Below are positions 43,331 to 52,896 of a stretch of DNA of 64,000 bases, in pieces (the stretch's first letter is position 1; each line of letters begins with the position of its first letter). The notes beneath the pieces were generated by a model, which was given only the letters and a program-made list of their open reading frames with translations, did not search any database and had not been told where the DNA came from. The position numbers and the translations under genes are program-made. This DNA comes from HXMU1420-2 sp017643305 (GTDB lineage Bacteria > Pseudomonadota > Alphaproteobacteria > Rhodobacterales > Rhodobacteraceae), in the NCBI GenBank assembly GCA_965217135.1, contig OZ244249.1, forward strand, positions 682,001 through 746,000. Reading direction: 5' to 3'.

Positions 43331-43488
43331 TTCGATGATCCTCCCAGGCGAACCAATTTGACGTTAACCCATCTTTTTGAGGTGCGTCAATCAGATGCAA
43401 TAATGTTAAAAACAGCTATAATAGAAGATACTTTGGATGATTGAGGGCGGGTATTTGATGAACGCTCCTCCGTGACTTGGAAAGGCGT
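43331..43488 (-). promoter_or_regulatory. AT-rich upstream region of xylBA
   Basis: The stretch 43398-43440 is clearly AT-richer than its surroundings and reads TATTAT and TTAACATTATTG on the minus strand. A promoter is likely here, but no operator could be identified with confidence. Confidence 0.35.
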
Positions 43489-44421
43489 CTAATACCCTCG
43501 TGACCTGTCCACCAGATGCAGCAATGGAGCACCTGTTTCCGCCAGGCGCAGATTCTCGGCCACCACCTCGCTGGCGCTGTCGGTGCGGGTCGCGGCGGCG
43601 ATATGCGGGGTCACGCTGACATTCGGGTGGTGCCAAAAGCGGTGATCGACCGGCAAGGGTTCTGTCCGGAAGACATCCAGCGTAGCATGCGCGACCTGAC
43701 CTGCATCCAGTGCCGCCAGCAGCGCGTCGTCGTCGATCAACGGGCCACGTCCGGGGTTCAGCACGAAGGCCCCGCGCGGTAGGACCGCAAGTGTGTCGGC
43801 GTTCAGCGTATTTTGCGTCTGAGGCGTATTTGGCAGCAGCAGAACCAGAATATCCGCCCGCTCCAGCGCCTGCGTCAGCCCTTCGTCGCCGTGAAAACAG
43901 ACTATACCGGGCACAGATTTGGCCGTGCGGCTCCACCCTGATACAGGGAACCCCAACGCATCCAGCGCCTGACCACAGGCCGTGCCCAGTTCTCCCAGCC
44001 CAAGGATCGTTACGCGCCGGTCACGCGACAAAGGCGGTGCAACCGGGTCCCATTCACCGGGGTTGGCGTTGATATGCGCGTCCATCCCCAAATGATAGCG
44101 CAGCACATGGCCTGTGACCCATTCCACCATGCCCTGCCTGAGCCCAAAATCTACCATGCGTGTCAGCGGCACATTCAGGGTTTGGTTGCCCACGATCTTT
44201 TCAACTCCGGCCCAGAGCGAAAACACGGCTTTCAACCGGGTGAAAACGGTGAAGTCCTGAATCGTGCTGTCGGGCGCATAGACCATATAATCTACCTGAT
44301 CGGGTGGAAAATCAGCCCGCAGGTCGGTGGTCAGCCCGACCTTGTCAAAGGCCGCTTGCAGGGGTGTTTCGTACGCGACCCAGTCTTCTGGGCTGGAGGC
44401 GAACAGGATATTCAGGGTCAT
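43489..44421 (-). CDS. GhrA-like D-2-hydroxyacid dehydrogenase (glyoxylate/hydroxypyruvate reductase)
   Basis: 310 residues, as in GhrA. The NAD(P) fold is 'RRVTILGLGELGTACGQAL', with 'LLLPNTPQTQNTLNADTLAV' and 'FVLNPGRGPLIDDDALLAAL' in the cofactor half, and the catalytic Glu/His near 'DVFRTEPLPVDHRFW' and 'VSVTPHIAA'. It reduces glyoxylate or hydroxypyruvate with NADPH. It lies seven bases after rodA on the same strand and may be the distal gene of the cell-shape run, though its function is unrelated. Confidence 0.9.
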   Translation of the reverse strand: MTLNILFASSPEDWVAYETPLQAAFDKVGLTTDLRADFPPDQVDYMVYAPDSTIQDFTVFTRLKAVFSLWAGVEKIVGNQTLNVPLTRMVDFGLRQGMVEWVTGHVLRYHLGMDAHINANPGEWDPVAPPLSRDRRVTILGLGELGTACGQALDALGFPVSGWSRTAKSVPGIVCFHGDEGLTQALERADILVLLLPNTPQTQNTLNADTLAVLPRGAFVLNPGRGPLIDDDALLAALDAGQVAHATLDVFRTEPLPVDHRFWHHPNVSVTPHIAAATRTDSASEVVAENLRLAETGAPLLHLVDRSRGY

Positions 44422-44427
44422 TGGGCC

Positions 44428-45567
44428 TCAGCGTGGGCGGTGGACATGTGCGCTCTGCACTATCCCGAAGGCGGCCATCAGCACAAGCATCGCCGATCCG
44501 CCGTAGCTGACCATTGGCAGAGGTACCCCCACAACCGGGGCCAGTCCCATGACCATCGACATGTTGACTGCGAAATAGAGGAAGAATGTCAAAGCGATGC
44601 CCAGCGTTACCAGCGACGAAAACCGGTCGCGTGTGGCGATGGCACTGGCCACGCAGAACACGATGATCAGAACATAAAGCGACAGCAGAGAGAACGCCCC
44701 GACAAAGCCGAACTCTTCCGCCAGCGTGGTAAAGATAAAGTCCGTGTGTTTTTCCGGCAGGAAGTTCAACCGCGATTGCGTACCTTGCATGAACCCCCGC
44801 CCGGTCCAGCCACCGGATCCCAGCGCGATCTTGGATTGGGTGATGTGATAGCCTGCACCGAGAGGGTCGCTCGACGGATCAAGGAATGTGTCAATCCGGC
44901 GGTACTGGTAATCCGCCAGCAACTGCCATTCCGTACCCCGGCTTTTGAACACCGCGAAAATTGTACTGGCGCCGATGGCGATGACGCCTGCGAAATACGC
45001 CCAATGCACCCCGGCCAGAAACAGCATGCCGCTGCCGCCCACCATCAGCAGCAATGCCGTTCCCAAGTCTGGCTGACGCAGCACCAAAAATGTAGGGATC
45101 AGGATGATCAGCAGGGGAAACAGGATCCAGATTGGATTCGATACCCGTTTCGCTGGCAACCAGTCATAATAAGCCGCCAGCAACATGACGGAGGTGATCT
45201 TGGTCAATTCCGATGGTTGCAACCGCATGAAGCCCAGATCGATCCAGCGTTGCGCGCCCATGCCCACGGTGCCAAAAAACTCTACCCCCAGCAGTAAAGT
45301 CAGCGAAAGGCCATAAGCCACAAAGGATATGTTGCGCCAGAACCAGATCGGGATCATCGCTGCGACCAGCATGACTATCAGACCCATGGCAAAGCGTTTC
45401 GCCTGTGGCTCGGCCCAGATCGAAAACGACCCACCAGCCACGGAATAAAGCATCAGGAAACCGACCCCGGCGACGCTGAACAACAGCAGGATCAGCGGCC
45501 AGTTCAAGAACAGGATTTTGCGAAACCCGCTGGGGACGGATTTGACAGAATACTCAAGATAACTCAT
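44428..45567 (-). CDS. rodA: RodA peptidoglycan glycosyltransferase (SEDS family)
   Basis: 379 residues with about ten membrane helices. 'LYSVAGGSFSIWAEPQAKRF', 'SELTKITSVMLLAAYYDWLP', 'LRQPDLGTALLLMVGGSGML' and 'QSRLNFLPEKHTDFIFTTLA' followed by 'EEFGF' are SEDS signatures including the catalytic Asp region; 'GVPLPMVSYGGSAML' ends the protein. It polymerises lipid II for lateral wall growth together with PBP2. ATGA overlap with mrdA upstream shows tight coupling. Confidence 0.96.
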   Translation of the reverse strand: MSYLEYSVKSVPSGFRKILFLNWPLILLLFSVAGVGFLMLYSVAGGSFSIWAEPQAKRFAMGLIVMLVAAMIPIWFWRNISFVAYGLSLTLLLGVEFFGTVGMGAQRWIDLGFMRLQPSELTKITSVMLLAAYYDWLPAKRVSNPIWILFPLLIILIPTFLVLRQPDLGTALLLMVGGSGMLFLAGVHWAYFAGVIAIGASTIFAVFKSRGTEWQLLADYQYRRIDTFLDPSSDPLGAGYHITQSKIALGSGGWTGRGFMQGTQSRLNFLPEKHTDFIFTTLAEEFGFVGAFSLLSLYVLIIVFCVASAIATRDRFSSLVTLGIALTFFLYFAVNMSMVMGLAPVVGVPLPMVSYGGSAMLVLMAAFGIVQSAHVHRPR

Positions 45568-47507
45568 GCGCGGTCCCGCTCCTGCCGGTCCCGGTCTTCC
45601 TGTTCGCGGCGCAGGCGATCTTGTTGCGCCTCGATGCGGGACCGGTCCTTGGCCGGGTAGGCTGACAATGGCGGAGTGTCGCCGAAAAGCGCCTGCAGAG
45701 TGATGTCTCGTGCAATCGGGGCCGCTGCGGTGGAGCCGCCGCCGCCATGTTCGACAACCACGGAAACCGCGATCTTCGGTGCATCGGCAGGGGCGTAATT
45801 CACGAATAACGCATGGTCGCGCCGTTCCCAGGGCAGGTCTTCGTTGCGGACCACGCCAGACCGGCGTTCTGATTCGGTGATATTGCGCACCTGGCTGGTG
45901 CCGGTCTTGCCTGCCAGCCGGTATTCATCTGCGATCACGCGGCTGCCATAGGCTGTGCCGCGCCGGTCATTGCTGACGGCATACATGCCGCGTCGCACCA
46001 TGCGCAGGTGGTTTTCGTTCACGTCCAGCGGCTCACCGCTCTGCCGGGGCTGTTCGATCCCGTCGATGGATTTGATCAGGCGGGGCGATACGCTGCGCCT
46101 GGTGGCCAGCCGGGCTGTCATTACTGACAGCTGTAGGGGTGAGGCCAGAACAAAACCCTGACCGATAGCCGCATTGGCGGTGTCGCCAACCAGCCAGTCC
46201 TCGCCGCGGACGCGCGGCTTCCACGCCCGGTCAGGGGCCAGCCCCTTGGCCACTGCGGACATAGGCACATCATGTTTGACGCCCAGCCCAAATTTCTTCG
46301 CCATAACGGAAATTTTGTCCATGCCGACCCGCTGTGCGATGTCGTAAAAGTAAACATCGCAGCTCTGCTTCAGCGAATTCTGCAGGTCCACATTTCCATG
46401 ACCTCCTCGCCGCCAGCAGTGGAAGCGGCGGCCGGACAGTTCCATATGCCCGGGGCAATAGACGGTTTCGTCGGGGGTGATCAGCCCGTCTTCCAATGCG
46501 GCCATGGCGGTGATCATCTTGAAGGTCGATCCCGGCGGATAGATGCCTTGAACCGACTTGCTGGCCAGTGGTCTGTACGGGTCTTCGGTCAGCGCCCGGT
46601 AATCCGCCACGGAAATGCCGCGCACGAACAGGTTGGGGTCGAAGATCGGCGATGACGCAATAGCCAGCAGATCGCCGGTTTCGCAGTCCATGACAATCGC
46701 ACTGGCGCTTTCGCTGCCCAGCCGGGCTTGCACGTAGCTTTGCAGGTCTGCGTCTACGGTCAGCTGTACATCGGCGCCGGGGCGGCCCTCGGTGCGATCC
46801 AGTTCCCGCATGACACGACCCGTTGCGTTGACCTCTACGCGCTTGGCCCCGGCCTTGCCGCGCAGCAGATCTTCGCGTTTGGCTTCCAGCCCGACCTTGC
46901 CAATCTGGAACCGGGGGATGCGCAAGAGCGGGTCTGGGTCCTGCAACTGGTTCAGGTCATAGTCGCTGACCGGGCCGACATAGCCAGCAACATGGGCAAA
47001 ATCCGGCCCGCGCGGATAGACCCGGGTCAGTCCAACTTCGGCTGTGACACCGGGCAGGGCAGGTGCGTTGACCGACACGCGCGATACATCTTCCCAGCTA
47101 ACCTGCTCGGCCAACGTGATGGGCAGGAATGGTGGGCTGCGGCGCATCTCCTCCAGTCCACGTTCCAGATCCTCGGGATCAATGCGCACCAACAACTGCA
47201 ATCGTTGGATCACCGCATCCACGTCACCAGCGTCTTCCGGCACCATCACGATCCGGTAGCTGGGCACATTCTGGGCAATCACCTTGCCATTGCGATCATA
47301 TAGTTCGCCCCGCGCCGGGGGGATCAACCGGATGTTGATCCGGTTTTCTTCGGCCAGCAGGCGGAACTGATCGGCCTGTTCGACCTGCAGGTTTACCATA
47401 CGCCAGCCTAGTACACCGGCAAATGCCACCTGAGCCCCGCCCAGCAGCAGCGCACGGCGGCTGGTCTTTCGCCATAGCCCACTCAGTTCGCGGGGATTGC
47501 GTCTCAT
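45564..47507 (-). CDS. mrdA: Penicillin-binding protein 2
   Basis: 647 residues. One N-terminal membrane helix ('LLLGGAQVAFAGVLGWRMV'), a dimerisation/pedestal domain ('IPPARGELYDRNGKVIAQNV') and the transpeptidase domain with active serine in 'GIYPPGSTFKMITAMAALED', 'QSCDVYFYDIAQ' and 'AGKTGTSQV'. It cross-links peptidoglycan in the elongasome. Start and stop overlap mreD and rodA by four bases each (ATGA), giving mreC-mreD-mrdA-rodA as one operon. Confidence 0.96.
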   Translation of the reverse strand: MRRNPRELSGLWRKTSRRALLLGGAQVAFAGVLGWRMVNLQVEQADQFRLLAEENRINIRLIPPARGELYDRNGKVIAQNVPSYRIVMVPEDAGDVDAVIQRLQLLVRIDPEDLERGLEEMRRSPPFLPITLAEQVSWEDVSRVSVNAPALPGVTAEVGLTRVYPRGPDFAHVAGYVGPVSDYDLNQLQDPDPLLRIPRFQIGKVGLEAKREDLLRGKAGAKRVEVNATGRVMRELDRTEGRPGADVQLTVDADLQSYVQARLGSESASAIVMDCETGDLLAIASSPIFDPNLFVRGISVADYRALTEDPYRPLASKSVQGIYPPGSTFKMITAMAALEDGLITPDETVYCPGHMELSGRRFHCWRRGGHGNVDLQNSLKQSCDVYFYDIAQRVGMDKISVMAKKFGLGVKHDVPMSAVAKGLAPDRAWKPRVRGEDWLVGDTANAAIGQGFVLASPLQLSVMTARLATRRSVSPRLIKSIDGIEQPRQSGEPLDVNENHLRMVRRGMYAVSNDRRGTAYGSRVIADEYRLAGKTGTSQVRNITESERRSGVVRNEDLPWERRDHALFVNYAPADAPKIAVSVVVEHGGGGSTAAAPIARDITLQALFGDTPPLSAYPAKDRSRIEAQQDRLRREQEDRDRQERDRA

Positions 47508-48043
47508 GCGCGGGCCCCCAGCGTTTCGGCTTGGCGCGGGTCAGGCTTGCGCACGCCCAGCAGCGATTGCGAAAGCAGTACCGCAACCGGGTAGAATGCC
47601 ATAGTCAGAACCATCTGGATCACTGACGGCGCCAGCGGGGGCAGTGTGCTGGCCACAACCGACAGTGTCAGCCGGTTGGCCAGCGTGATGGCAGCAATCA
47701 TCACGCAGACGGCAATCCATTCTCCGGCAAAGCTGGCGTCGCGCAGCCCGGCAAACCGAATGCGCAGATATTCTGTCCCCATCACCACCAGCGCGGCTAG
47801 CAAACCCGGCGGGCGCTGGAACAGCAGATCGGCCAGCAGGAACACACCTGCAATAGCCAGGATCGGCACATAATCGGGCCGCCGCAGCGCCCAGGCAAAG
47901 GTAAAGGCAATCAGGTAATCTGGCGGGGCCCAGCCACGCGGCAGGGTGTCCAGTGGCAGCAGATGCGCCAAGATGACCAAAAGGCCGAAGGCCACATAGA
48001 TGGCCCGCATCACCCACAGGCCGGATCGGGCGAGATCAGCCAT
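47504..48043 (-). CDS. mreD: Rod-shape protein MreD
   Basis: 179 residues from ATG 48043, giving an eight-base overlap with mreC; a GTG/ATG five codons earlier would overlap more. Five hydrophobic helices are visible ('AIYVAFGLLVILAHLLPL', 'PILAIAGVFLLADLLF', 'AVCVMIAAITLANRLTLS'), with 'PPDYLIAFTFAWALRRPDYV', typical of alphaproteobacterial MreD. It links MreC and MreB to the wall enzymes in the inner membrane. Confidence 0.9.
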   Translation of the reverse strand: MADLARSGLWVMRAIYVAFGLLVILAHLLPLDTLPRGWAPPDYLIAFTFAWALRRPDYVPILAIAGVFLLADLLFQRPPGLLAALVVMGTEYLRIRFAGLRDASFAGEWIAVCVMIAAITLANRLTLSVVASTLPPLAPSVIQMVLTMAFYPVAVLLSQSLLGVRKPDPRQAETLGARA

Positions 48044-48932
48044 CGGAACGCTCCACATCGCTCAGATCCAGTGCTTCGGGCACAACAATACTTCCAGGAT
48101 CTTCTATCTTTTCGGTGCCGAGATGACGCAGCACCCGCAGAAACTCCAGCCTTTCGTAATCTGCTGCCAGCCGCACGCGCAAGCGGCCTGCCGGATCAGC
48201 AGCCACCTGCCCGATCAACAGGCCAGCGGGAAACACGCCGCCATCACCAGACGTCACCACCCGGTCTCCGGGGCGGACCAGATCGGGGCTTTCCAGAAAA
48301 TCCAGCGCCGGGGCGGAGGAGTTGTCGCCAGACACCAGCGCGCCTTGGCCGGAAGGCTGCACGACCGCCGGGATCGAACTGGACGCATCGGTCAAAAGTA
48401 TCACGCGCGCTGTAGTCTGCCCGATGCCTGAAATCCGACCCACCAGCCCGATCCCGTCCATCGCAGCCCAGCCATCAACGATGCCGTCCCGCGCGCCCAC
48501 GTTCAACAATACGGACTGCCGGAAGGGCGAACCACTGTCAGCCATCACCACACCGGTCACAAAGGTCAGGCGCGGATCCAGCCGCACGTTGTTCAGGTCT
48601 AGCAAGCGGGCGTTTTCCTGCTCCAGTTGCAGGGCGGCTTCTTTCCAGGCCTGCATCTGCCGTAGTTCATTGCGCAGCTCTCGGTTCTGGTCGGACAGGC
48701 GTTGGTAGCTCTGATAATCGCGCACAAGGTTGATCGTGGCCGTGACCGGGGCCATGGCCCAATCCATGTTTGGCACCACCCGGTCCGTCACCTGTGCGCG
48801 AAACCGTTCCACCCGCGGGCTGTCGATCCGCCAGACCAGGAAAACGCCGAACAGTGCCAGCGCCACGACAGCCAGCAACAACCGCCGTAGTGGGGTTGCA
48901 TAATCGTCCGTTTGAGAACGGTCCTTGGCCAC
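48036..48932 (-). CDS. mreC: Rod-shape protein MreC
   Basis: 298 residues: one N-terminal membrane helix ('LLLAVVALALFGVFLVWRI'), a coiled coil ('QRLSDQNRELRNELRQMQAW'), then two beta-barrel subdomains with 'NVGARDGIVDGWAAMDGIGL' and 'VVTSGDGGVFPAGLLIGQV', the usual periplasmic MreC core. It organises PBP2/RodA and connects to MreB. It is separated from mreB by 183 bases and a hairpin, unlike the overlapping genes downstream. Confidence 0.94.
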   Translation of the reverse strand: MAKDRSQTDDYATPLRRLLLAVVALALFGVFLVWRIDSPRVERFRAQVTDRVVPNMDWAMAPVTATINLVRDYQSYQRLSDQNRELRNELRQMQAWKEAALQLEQENARLLDLNNVRLDPRLTFVTGVVMADSGSPFRQSVLLNVGARDGIVDGWAAMDGIGLVGRISGIGQTTARVILLTDASSSIPAVVQPSGQGALVSGDNSSAPALDFLESPDLVRPGDRVVTSGDGGVFPAGLLIGQVAADPAGRLRVRLAADYERLEFLRVLRHLGTEKIEDPGSIVVPEALDLSDVERSDG

Positions 48933-49035
48933 AGTCGTTCCTTACTACAGCGGTTGCTATCCAAGATAGCCCGAGACGTCGCCTCGCAACAGGTTCAATG
49001 CCGTAATCGGGCCCTGCAGTTGGCACGCCCGATAT

Positions 49036-49054
49036 AACGGGTCTTTGACCCGTT
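49036..49054. terminator. Bidirectional hairpin between mreB and mreC
   Basis: AACGGGTC and GACCCGTT form an eight-pair perfect stem with a three-base loop. TTTT overlaps the stem end on the plus strand and TTATAT on the minus strand. It could attenuate read-through from mreB into mreCD-mrdA-rodA, lowering their level relative to the actin. Confidence 0.5.
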
Positions 49055-49115
49055 TTCCATGAAACGTCCAACCGAGGCATACACTTGGCGGAAATCGCCC
49101 GATGTCGCCTGGCCC

Positions 49116-50162
49116 CTAGCTGTCGTAGTCAATCGCGTGGCGCAGTTGCTTTTCGTATTCCAGCGCCTTGCCGGTGCCCAGGGCCACGCAGTTCAGACTT
49201 TCATCCGCGATCGACACGGCCAGACCGGTCTGCTCGCGCAGCGCCAGGTCCAGATCGCCCAGCAGTGCGCCGCCGCCGGTCAGCATCACGCCTCGGTCGA
49301 CGATATCGGCGGCCAGATCGGGAGGGGTGGCTTCCAGCGCGGTCATCACCGCTTCACAGATCTGCTGGACCGGTTCGCTCAGCGCCTCAGCCACCTGGGC
49401 TTGGCTGATATCGGTTTCCTTCGGCACACCGTTCAACAGGTCTCGGCCACGGATCTGCATGGACTGGCCGCGCCCGTCATCGGGCATGCGCGCAGTCCCA
49501 ATGGAGGTTTTGATACGCTCCGCCGTGCTTTCCCCGATCAACAGGTTGTGCTGTCGGCGCAGGTAACTGACGATGGCTTCGTCCATGCGGTCGCCACCCA
49601 CCCGGATGGACCGCGCGTAAACGATGTCACCCAGCGACAGAACAGCCACCTCGGTGGTGCCGCCACCGATATCGACAACCATGTTGCCGGTCGGGTCGGT
49701 GATTGGCATACCCGCACCGATGGCCGCTGCAATCGGTTCTGCGATCAGCCCAGCGCGCCGGGCACCGGCGCTCAGCACCGATTGGCGGATGGCGCGTTTT
49801 TCCACCGGGGTGGCGCCATGCGGCACGCAGACAATGATTTTTGGCTTCGAAAAGGTCGACCGTTTGTGCACCTTGCGGATGAAATGCTTGATCATTTCCT
49901 CGGCGGTGTCGAAGTCGGCAATAACCCCTTCTCGCATCGGGCGGATCGCTTCGATGCTGCCCGGCGTCCGGCCCAGCATCAGCTTGGCGTCCTCGCCAAC
50001 GGCCAGCACTTTTTTTACCCCGTCCTTGACGTGATACGCCACCACCGAAGGTTCAGACAGGATCACACCGCGACCTTTGACATAGACCAGCGTGTTCGCT
50101 GTTCCGAGGTCGATAGCCATATCAGCGGTCAAAAAACCGCCAAGATTTCCGAACAGGGACAT
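49116..50162 (-). CDS. mreB: Rod-shape-determining actin homologue MreB
   Basis: 348 residues from ATG 50162; an upstream in-frame ATG would add 25 residues absent from the family. 'DMAIDLGTANTLVYVKGRGV' is the first phosphate loop, 'NMVVDIGGGTTEVAVLSLG' the second, and 'GVMLTGGGALLGDLDLALRE' the adenosine motif. MreB filaments beneath the membrane direct lateral wall synthesis. It is upstream of mreCD-mrdA-rodA in the same direction. Confidence 0.97.
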   Translation of the reverse strand: MSLFGNLGGFLTADMAIDLGTANTLVYVKGRGVILSEPSVVAYHVKDGVKKVLAVGEDAKLMLGRTPGSIEAIRPMREGVIADFDTAEEMIKHFIRKVHKRSTFSKPKIIVCVPHGATPVEKRAIRQSVLSAGARRAGLIAEPIAAAIGAGMPITDPTGNMVVDIGGGTTEVAVLSLGDIVYARSIRVGGDRMDEAIVSYLRRQHNLLIGESTAERIKTSIGTARMPDDGRGQSMQIRGRDLLNGVPKETDISQAQVAEALSEPVQQICEAVMTALEATPPDLAADIVDRGVMLTGGGALLGDLDLALREQTGLAVSIADESLNCVALGTGKALEYEKQLRHAIDYDS

Positions 50163-50302
50163 AAAGAGAGATCCTGACGAGAACTGTGCGTTCCCGCGAC
50201 TCTTATGGCGCGGGACTTCGACCTTATAGAGAGGCACGCGCTAGGGGGAAAGATGCGAATCCACACAGATCGGCGCGAATTCGCTGGGATTTGATCATTC
50301 GA

Positions 50303-51142
50303 TCAGGGAATGGTCGGCGACGTCACGTACATCGCCTGCAGCGCTTTGCCTGGTTCTGCGCCGGGCAGGGCAAAGCGGAAGAATTCCTGCATCTGGCCGC
50401 CAAGGAACAGTTCCGCCAGCAACCCGTCAACCAACAGCCGGAAATCGCTGTCGCCGCGGGTCATGGCGAGCCCGTGTTTTTCAACGGTCAGGATTTCTGG
50501 TGAAACCCGGAAATCCTGAAACTCTTGGGTGGCGGCATAGAGGAACAGCAGGATGGACTGGTCGGCGAAATAGGCCTCAATAGACCCATCCAGCATGGCT
50601 TGCATACCGTCCCGGTGGTTGTCAAAGACGACAACATCCATCGTCAGGCCGCTGGCCGACAATGTATTTTTTAGGGCTTCTTCGGTGGTTGTGGCCTTAC
50701 GCACGCCTACAGATTTTCCCGCCAGCTGGGTCAGGTCGCCAGACGCATCGCGGGGCTGCATGACGGCTGTGCCGTCCACATAGGTCGGGACCGAGAAATC
50801 CACGATCTCACGACGGCTCAGCGTGATGGTGGCCGCGCCGCATAGCAGGTCGATCTCGCCCGCAACAACCTTGTCAAACCGGTTTTCGGCGTCAACCGGA
50901 ACAAAGGTGACGTTCAGGTTTTCCATCTCCAGCGCGTTGGTGATGCCCTGGGCCAGCTTGCCGCACAGCAGCGGCGAATACCCCGCAGGATTGCCATCCG
51001 GATCGTCAAAAGACAGCGGCGCGGCATCCGTGCGGAAGCCAAGGCGAAGCTGACCGGTTTCCTTGATCCGGTCTAGGGTCTGCGCGGCCAAAGGCGCGGC
51101 TAGACACAGGCAAGCCATGGGAGCGAGTAGAAATCGAAGCAT
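50303..51142 (-). CDS. Periplasmic solute-binding protein (amino-acid type, SBP family 3)
   Basis: 279 residues from ATG 51142; a longer start adds 12 residues before the signal peptide. The signal 'MLRFLLAPMACLCLAAPLAA' is followed by 'IKETGQLRLGFRTDAAPLSF', 'VAGEIDLLCGAATITLSRRE' and 'SVGVRKATTTEEALKN', the two-lobed family 3 pattern with 'ITLSRRE' in the ligand-contact loop. It binds amino acids or similar ions for an ABC importer; no permease or ATPase gene is adjacent, so it is an orphan or serves a sensor. Confidence 0.85.
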   Translation of the reverse strand: MLRFLLAPMACLCLAAPLAAQTLDRIKETGQLRLGFRTDAAPLSFDDPDGNPAGYSPLLCGKLAQGITNALEMENLNVTFVPVDAENRFDKVVAGEIDLLCGAATITLSRREIVDFSVPTYVDGTAVMQPRDASGDLTQLAGKSVGVRKATTTEEALKNTLSASGLTMDVVVFDNHRDGMQAMLDGSIEAYFADQSILLFLYAATQEFQDFRVSPEILTVEKHGLAMTRGDSDFRLLVDGLLAELFLGGQMQEFFRFALPGAEPGKALQAMYVTSPTIP

Positions 51143-51236
51143 GAAAGTGCACCTTGTTATCGGGTTCACTGGCTGCATAGTTCAGAACCGGCCCGAACTA
51201 AACAACGAAGTCCGGACCGGGAGAAAATCCGCCGTT

Positions 51237-52811
51237 TTAGGTCACGTCCTTGTAGCTGATTTCGCGGGTATCCACGCCCGGACCGGATTTTTCGCGCCGG
51301 ATCAGCAAACGGTTGAGAGCATGGACATAGGCCTTTGCCGATGCGACGACCGTGTCTGTGTTTGCCGACTGGCCGGTGGCGATGACCCCGTCTTCTTCCA
51401 GTCGTACGCTGACCGTGGCCTGCGCATCGGTGCCTTCGGTTACGGCGTTTACCTGATACAGTTGCAGCCGTGCGGTGTTGGGGTGGATCTTGCGAATGGC
51501 CTTGAAGGTGGCATCCACCGGGCCATCGCCCTGTTCGGTGGCAATCACCTCCTTGCCGTCAACATCCATTTCAATGGTGGCTTCCGCCGGGCCGCCGGTG
51601 CCGCAGACAACTTTCATCGATACAATCTGCAGCTGGTCGTTTTCCGGGTCCTCGCCCGCACGGACCAGCGCTACGATGTCGTCGTCATAGACTTCCTTCT
51701 TGCGGTCGGCGAGCTCCTTGAACCGCACAAAAATGTCTTTCAGCTGGTTGTCGCCAACCTCGATCCCGAGCTGGCCCAGCTTGTCGCGTAGGGCGGCCCG
51801 GCCGGAATGTTTGCCAAGCGGCAGGCTGGACCCGGCAAGCCCCACATCTTCGGGGCGCATGATTTCAAAGTTCTCGGGGTTCTTCAGCATTCCGTCCTGA
51901 TGGATGCCGCTTTCATGGGCAAAGGCGTTCTTGCCGACGATGGCCTTGTTGAACTGCACCGCGAACCCGCTGACCGTTGCCACCCGACGGGAGATATTCA
52001 TGATCTTGGTGGTGTCGATTTCGGTGTAATAGGGCATAATATCACCCCGCACCTTCATCGCCATCACGACCTCTTCCAACGCCGTGTTGCCCGCGCGTTC
52101 GCCCAGCCCGTTGATGGTGCATTCGATCTGTCGCGCGCCTCCGGCCACGGCGGCCAGGCTGTTGGCGGTCGCCATACCCAGGTCGTTGTGGCAATGGGTG
52201 GCAAATATCACCTCATCCGCACCCGGCACTTCGGCGATCAGGCGGCGGATCAGGTCGGCGCTTTCGATCGGCGCGGTGTAACCCACCGTATCGGGGATGT
52301 TGATGGTCGATGCACCGGCCTTGATGGCGATCTCCACAACTCGTGCGAGGTAATCCCATTCGGTGCGCGTAGCATCCATGGGTGACCATTGCACATTGTC
52401 ACACAGGTTGCGCGCGTGGCTGACCGTTTCATGGATCTTTTCGGCCATCTCGTCCTGGGTGAGGTTCGGGATCGCCCGATGCAGCGGTGAGGTGCCGATA
52501 AATGTGTGAATGCGGGGCTGTGCCGCATGACGCACGGCTTCCCAGCAGCGATCAATATCGGCGAAATTCGCGCGGGCGAGCCCGCAGATCACGGAATTTT
52601 TCGAATTCTGTGCAATCTCGCTGACAGCTTTGAAGTCGCCCTCAGAGGCGATCGGAAACCCGGCTTCGATAATGTCGACGCCCATTTCGTCCAGCAGCGA
52701 GGCGATTTCGAGCTTTTCGTCGTGGGTCATGGTCGCGCCGGGGCTTTGTTCACCGTCGCGAAGGGTGGTGTCAAAGATCCATACGCGATCTTTGTCGGAT
52801 GCTTGTGTCAT
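51237..52811 (-). CDS. leuA: 2-isopropylmalate synthase
   Basis: 524 residues, normal for the long LeuA1 type. 'WIFDTTLRDGEQSPGATMT' and 'FATHCHNDLGMATANSLAAV' contain the metal Asp and the HxH ligands, and the C-terminal 130 residues form the allosteric leucine-binding domain ('TVSVRLEEDGVIATGQSAN'). It condenses acetyl-CoA with 2-ketoisovalerate, the first committed step of leucine synthesis. Upstream lies a leucine-rich leader peptide with alternative hairpins, so leucine-dependent attenuation is likely in addition to feedback inhibition. Confidence 0.96.
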   Translation of the reverse strand: MTQASDKDRVWIFDTTLRDGEQSPGATMTHDEKLEIASLLDEMGVDIIEAGFPIASEGDFKAVSEIAQNSKNSVICGLARANFADIDRCWEAVRHAAQPRIHTFIGTSPLHRAIPNLTQDEMAEKIHETVSHARNLCDNVQWSPMDATRTEWDYLARVVEIAIKAGASTINIPDTVGYTAPIESADLIRRLIAEVPGADEVIFATHCHNDLGMATANSLAAVAGGARQIECTINGLGERAGNTALEEVVMAMKVRGDIMPYYTEIDTTKIMNISRRVATVSGFAVQFNKAIVGKNAFAHESGIHQDGMLKNPENFEIMRPEDVGLAGSSLPLGKHSGRAALRDKLGQLGIEVGDNQLKDIFVRFKELADRKKEVYDDDIVALVRAGEDPENDQLQIVSMKVVCGTGGPAEATIEMDVDGKEVIATEQGDGPVDATFKAIRKIHPNTARLQLYQVNAVTEGTDAQATVSVRLEEDGVIATGQSANTDTVVASAKAYVHALNRLLIRREKSGPGVDTREISYKDVT

Positions 52812-52843
52812 TGGAATGTCTCTTCAGTTCTGTCCTAGCCGAA

Positions 52844-52896
52844 TGGCGCGCAAGCTGCCTCCTCTGAGCGGGCGCGCCAAAGGGCTCGCTCAGAGG
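52844..52896 (-). promoter_or_regulatory. Attenuator-like pair of mutually exclusive hairpins upstream of leuA
   Basis: Stem A: CCTCTGAGCG (52887-52896 on the minus strand) with CGCTCAGAGG (52861-52870), ten perfect pairs. Stem B: TGGCGCGC (52872-52879) with GCGCGCCA (52844-52851), eight perfect pairs. The 5' arm of B is in the loop of A and the 3' arm of A is in the loop of B, so they exclude each other. The leader stop codon lies inside the 5' arm of A. No T-run follows B, so any termination would be atypical. Confidence 0.55.

Noticed and set aside
44074..45297. 407-codon plus-strand frame opposite rodA
   Set aside because: Very His/Gln/Arg-rich translation typical of antisense shadows; rodA is well supported.
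49059..50177. 372-codon plus-strand frame opposite mreB
   Set aside because: Antisense shadow of a highly conserved gene, with no family resemblance.
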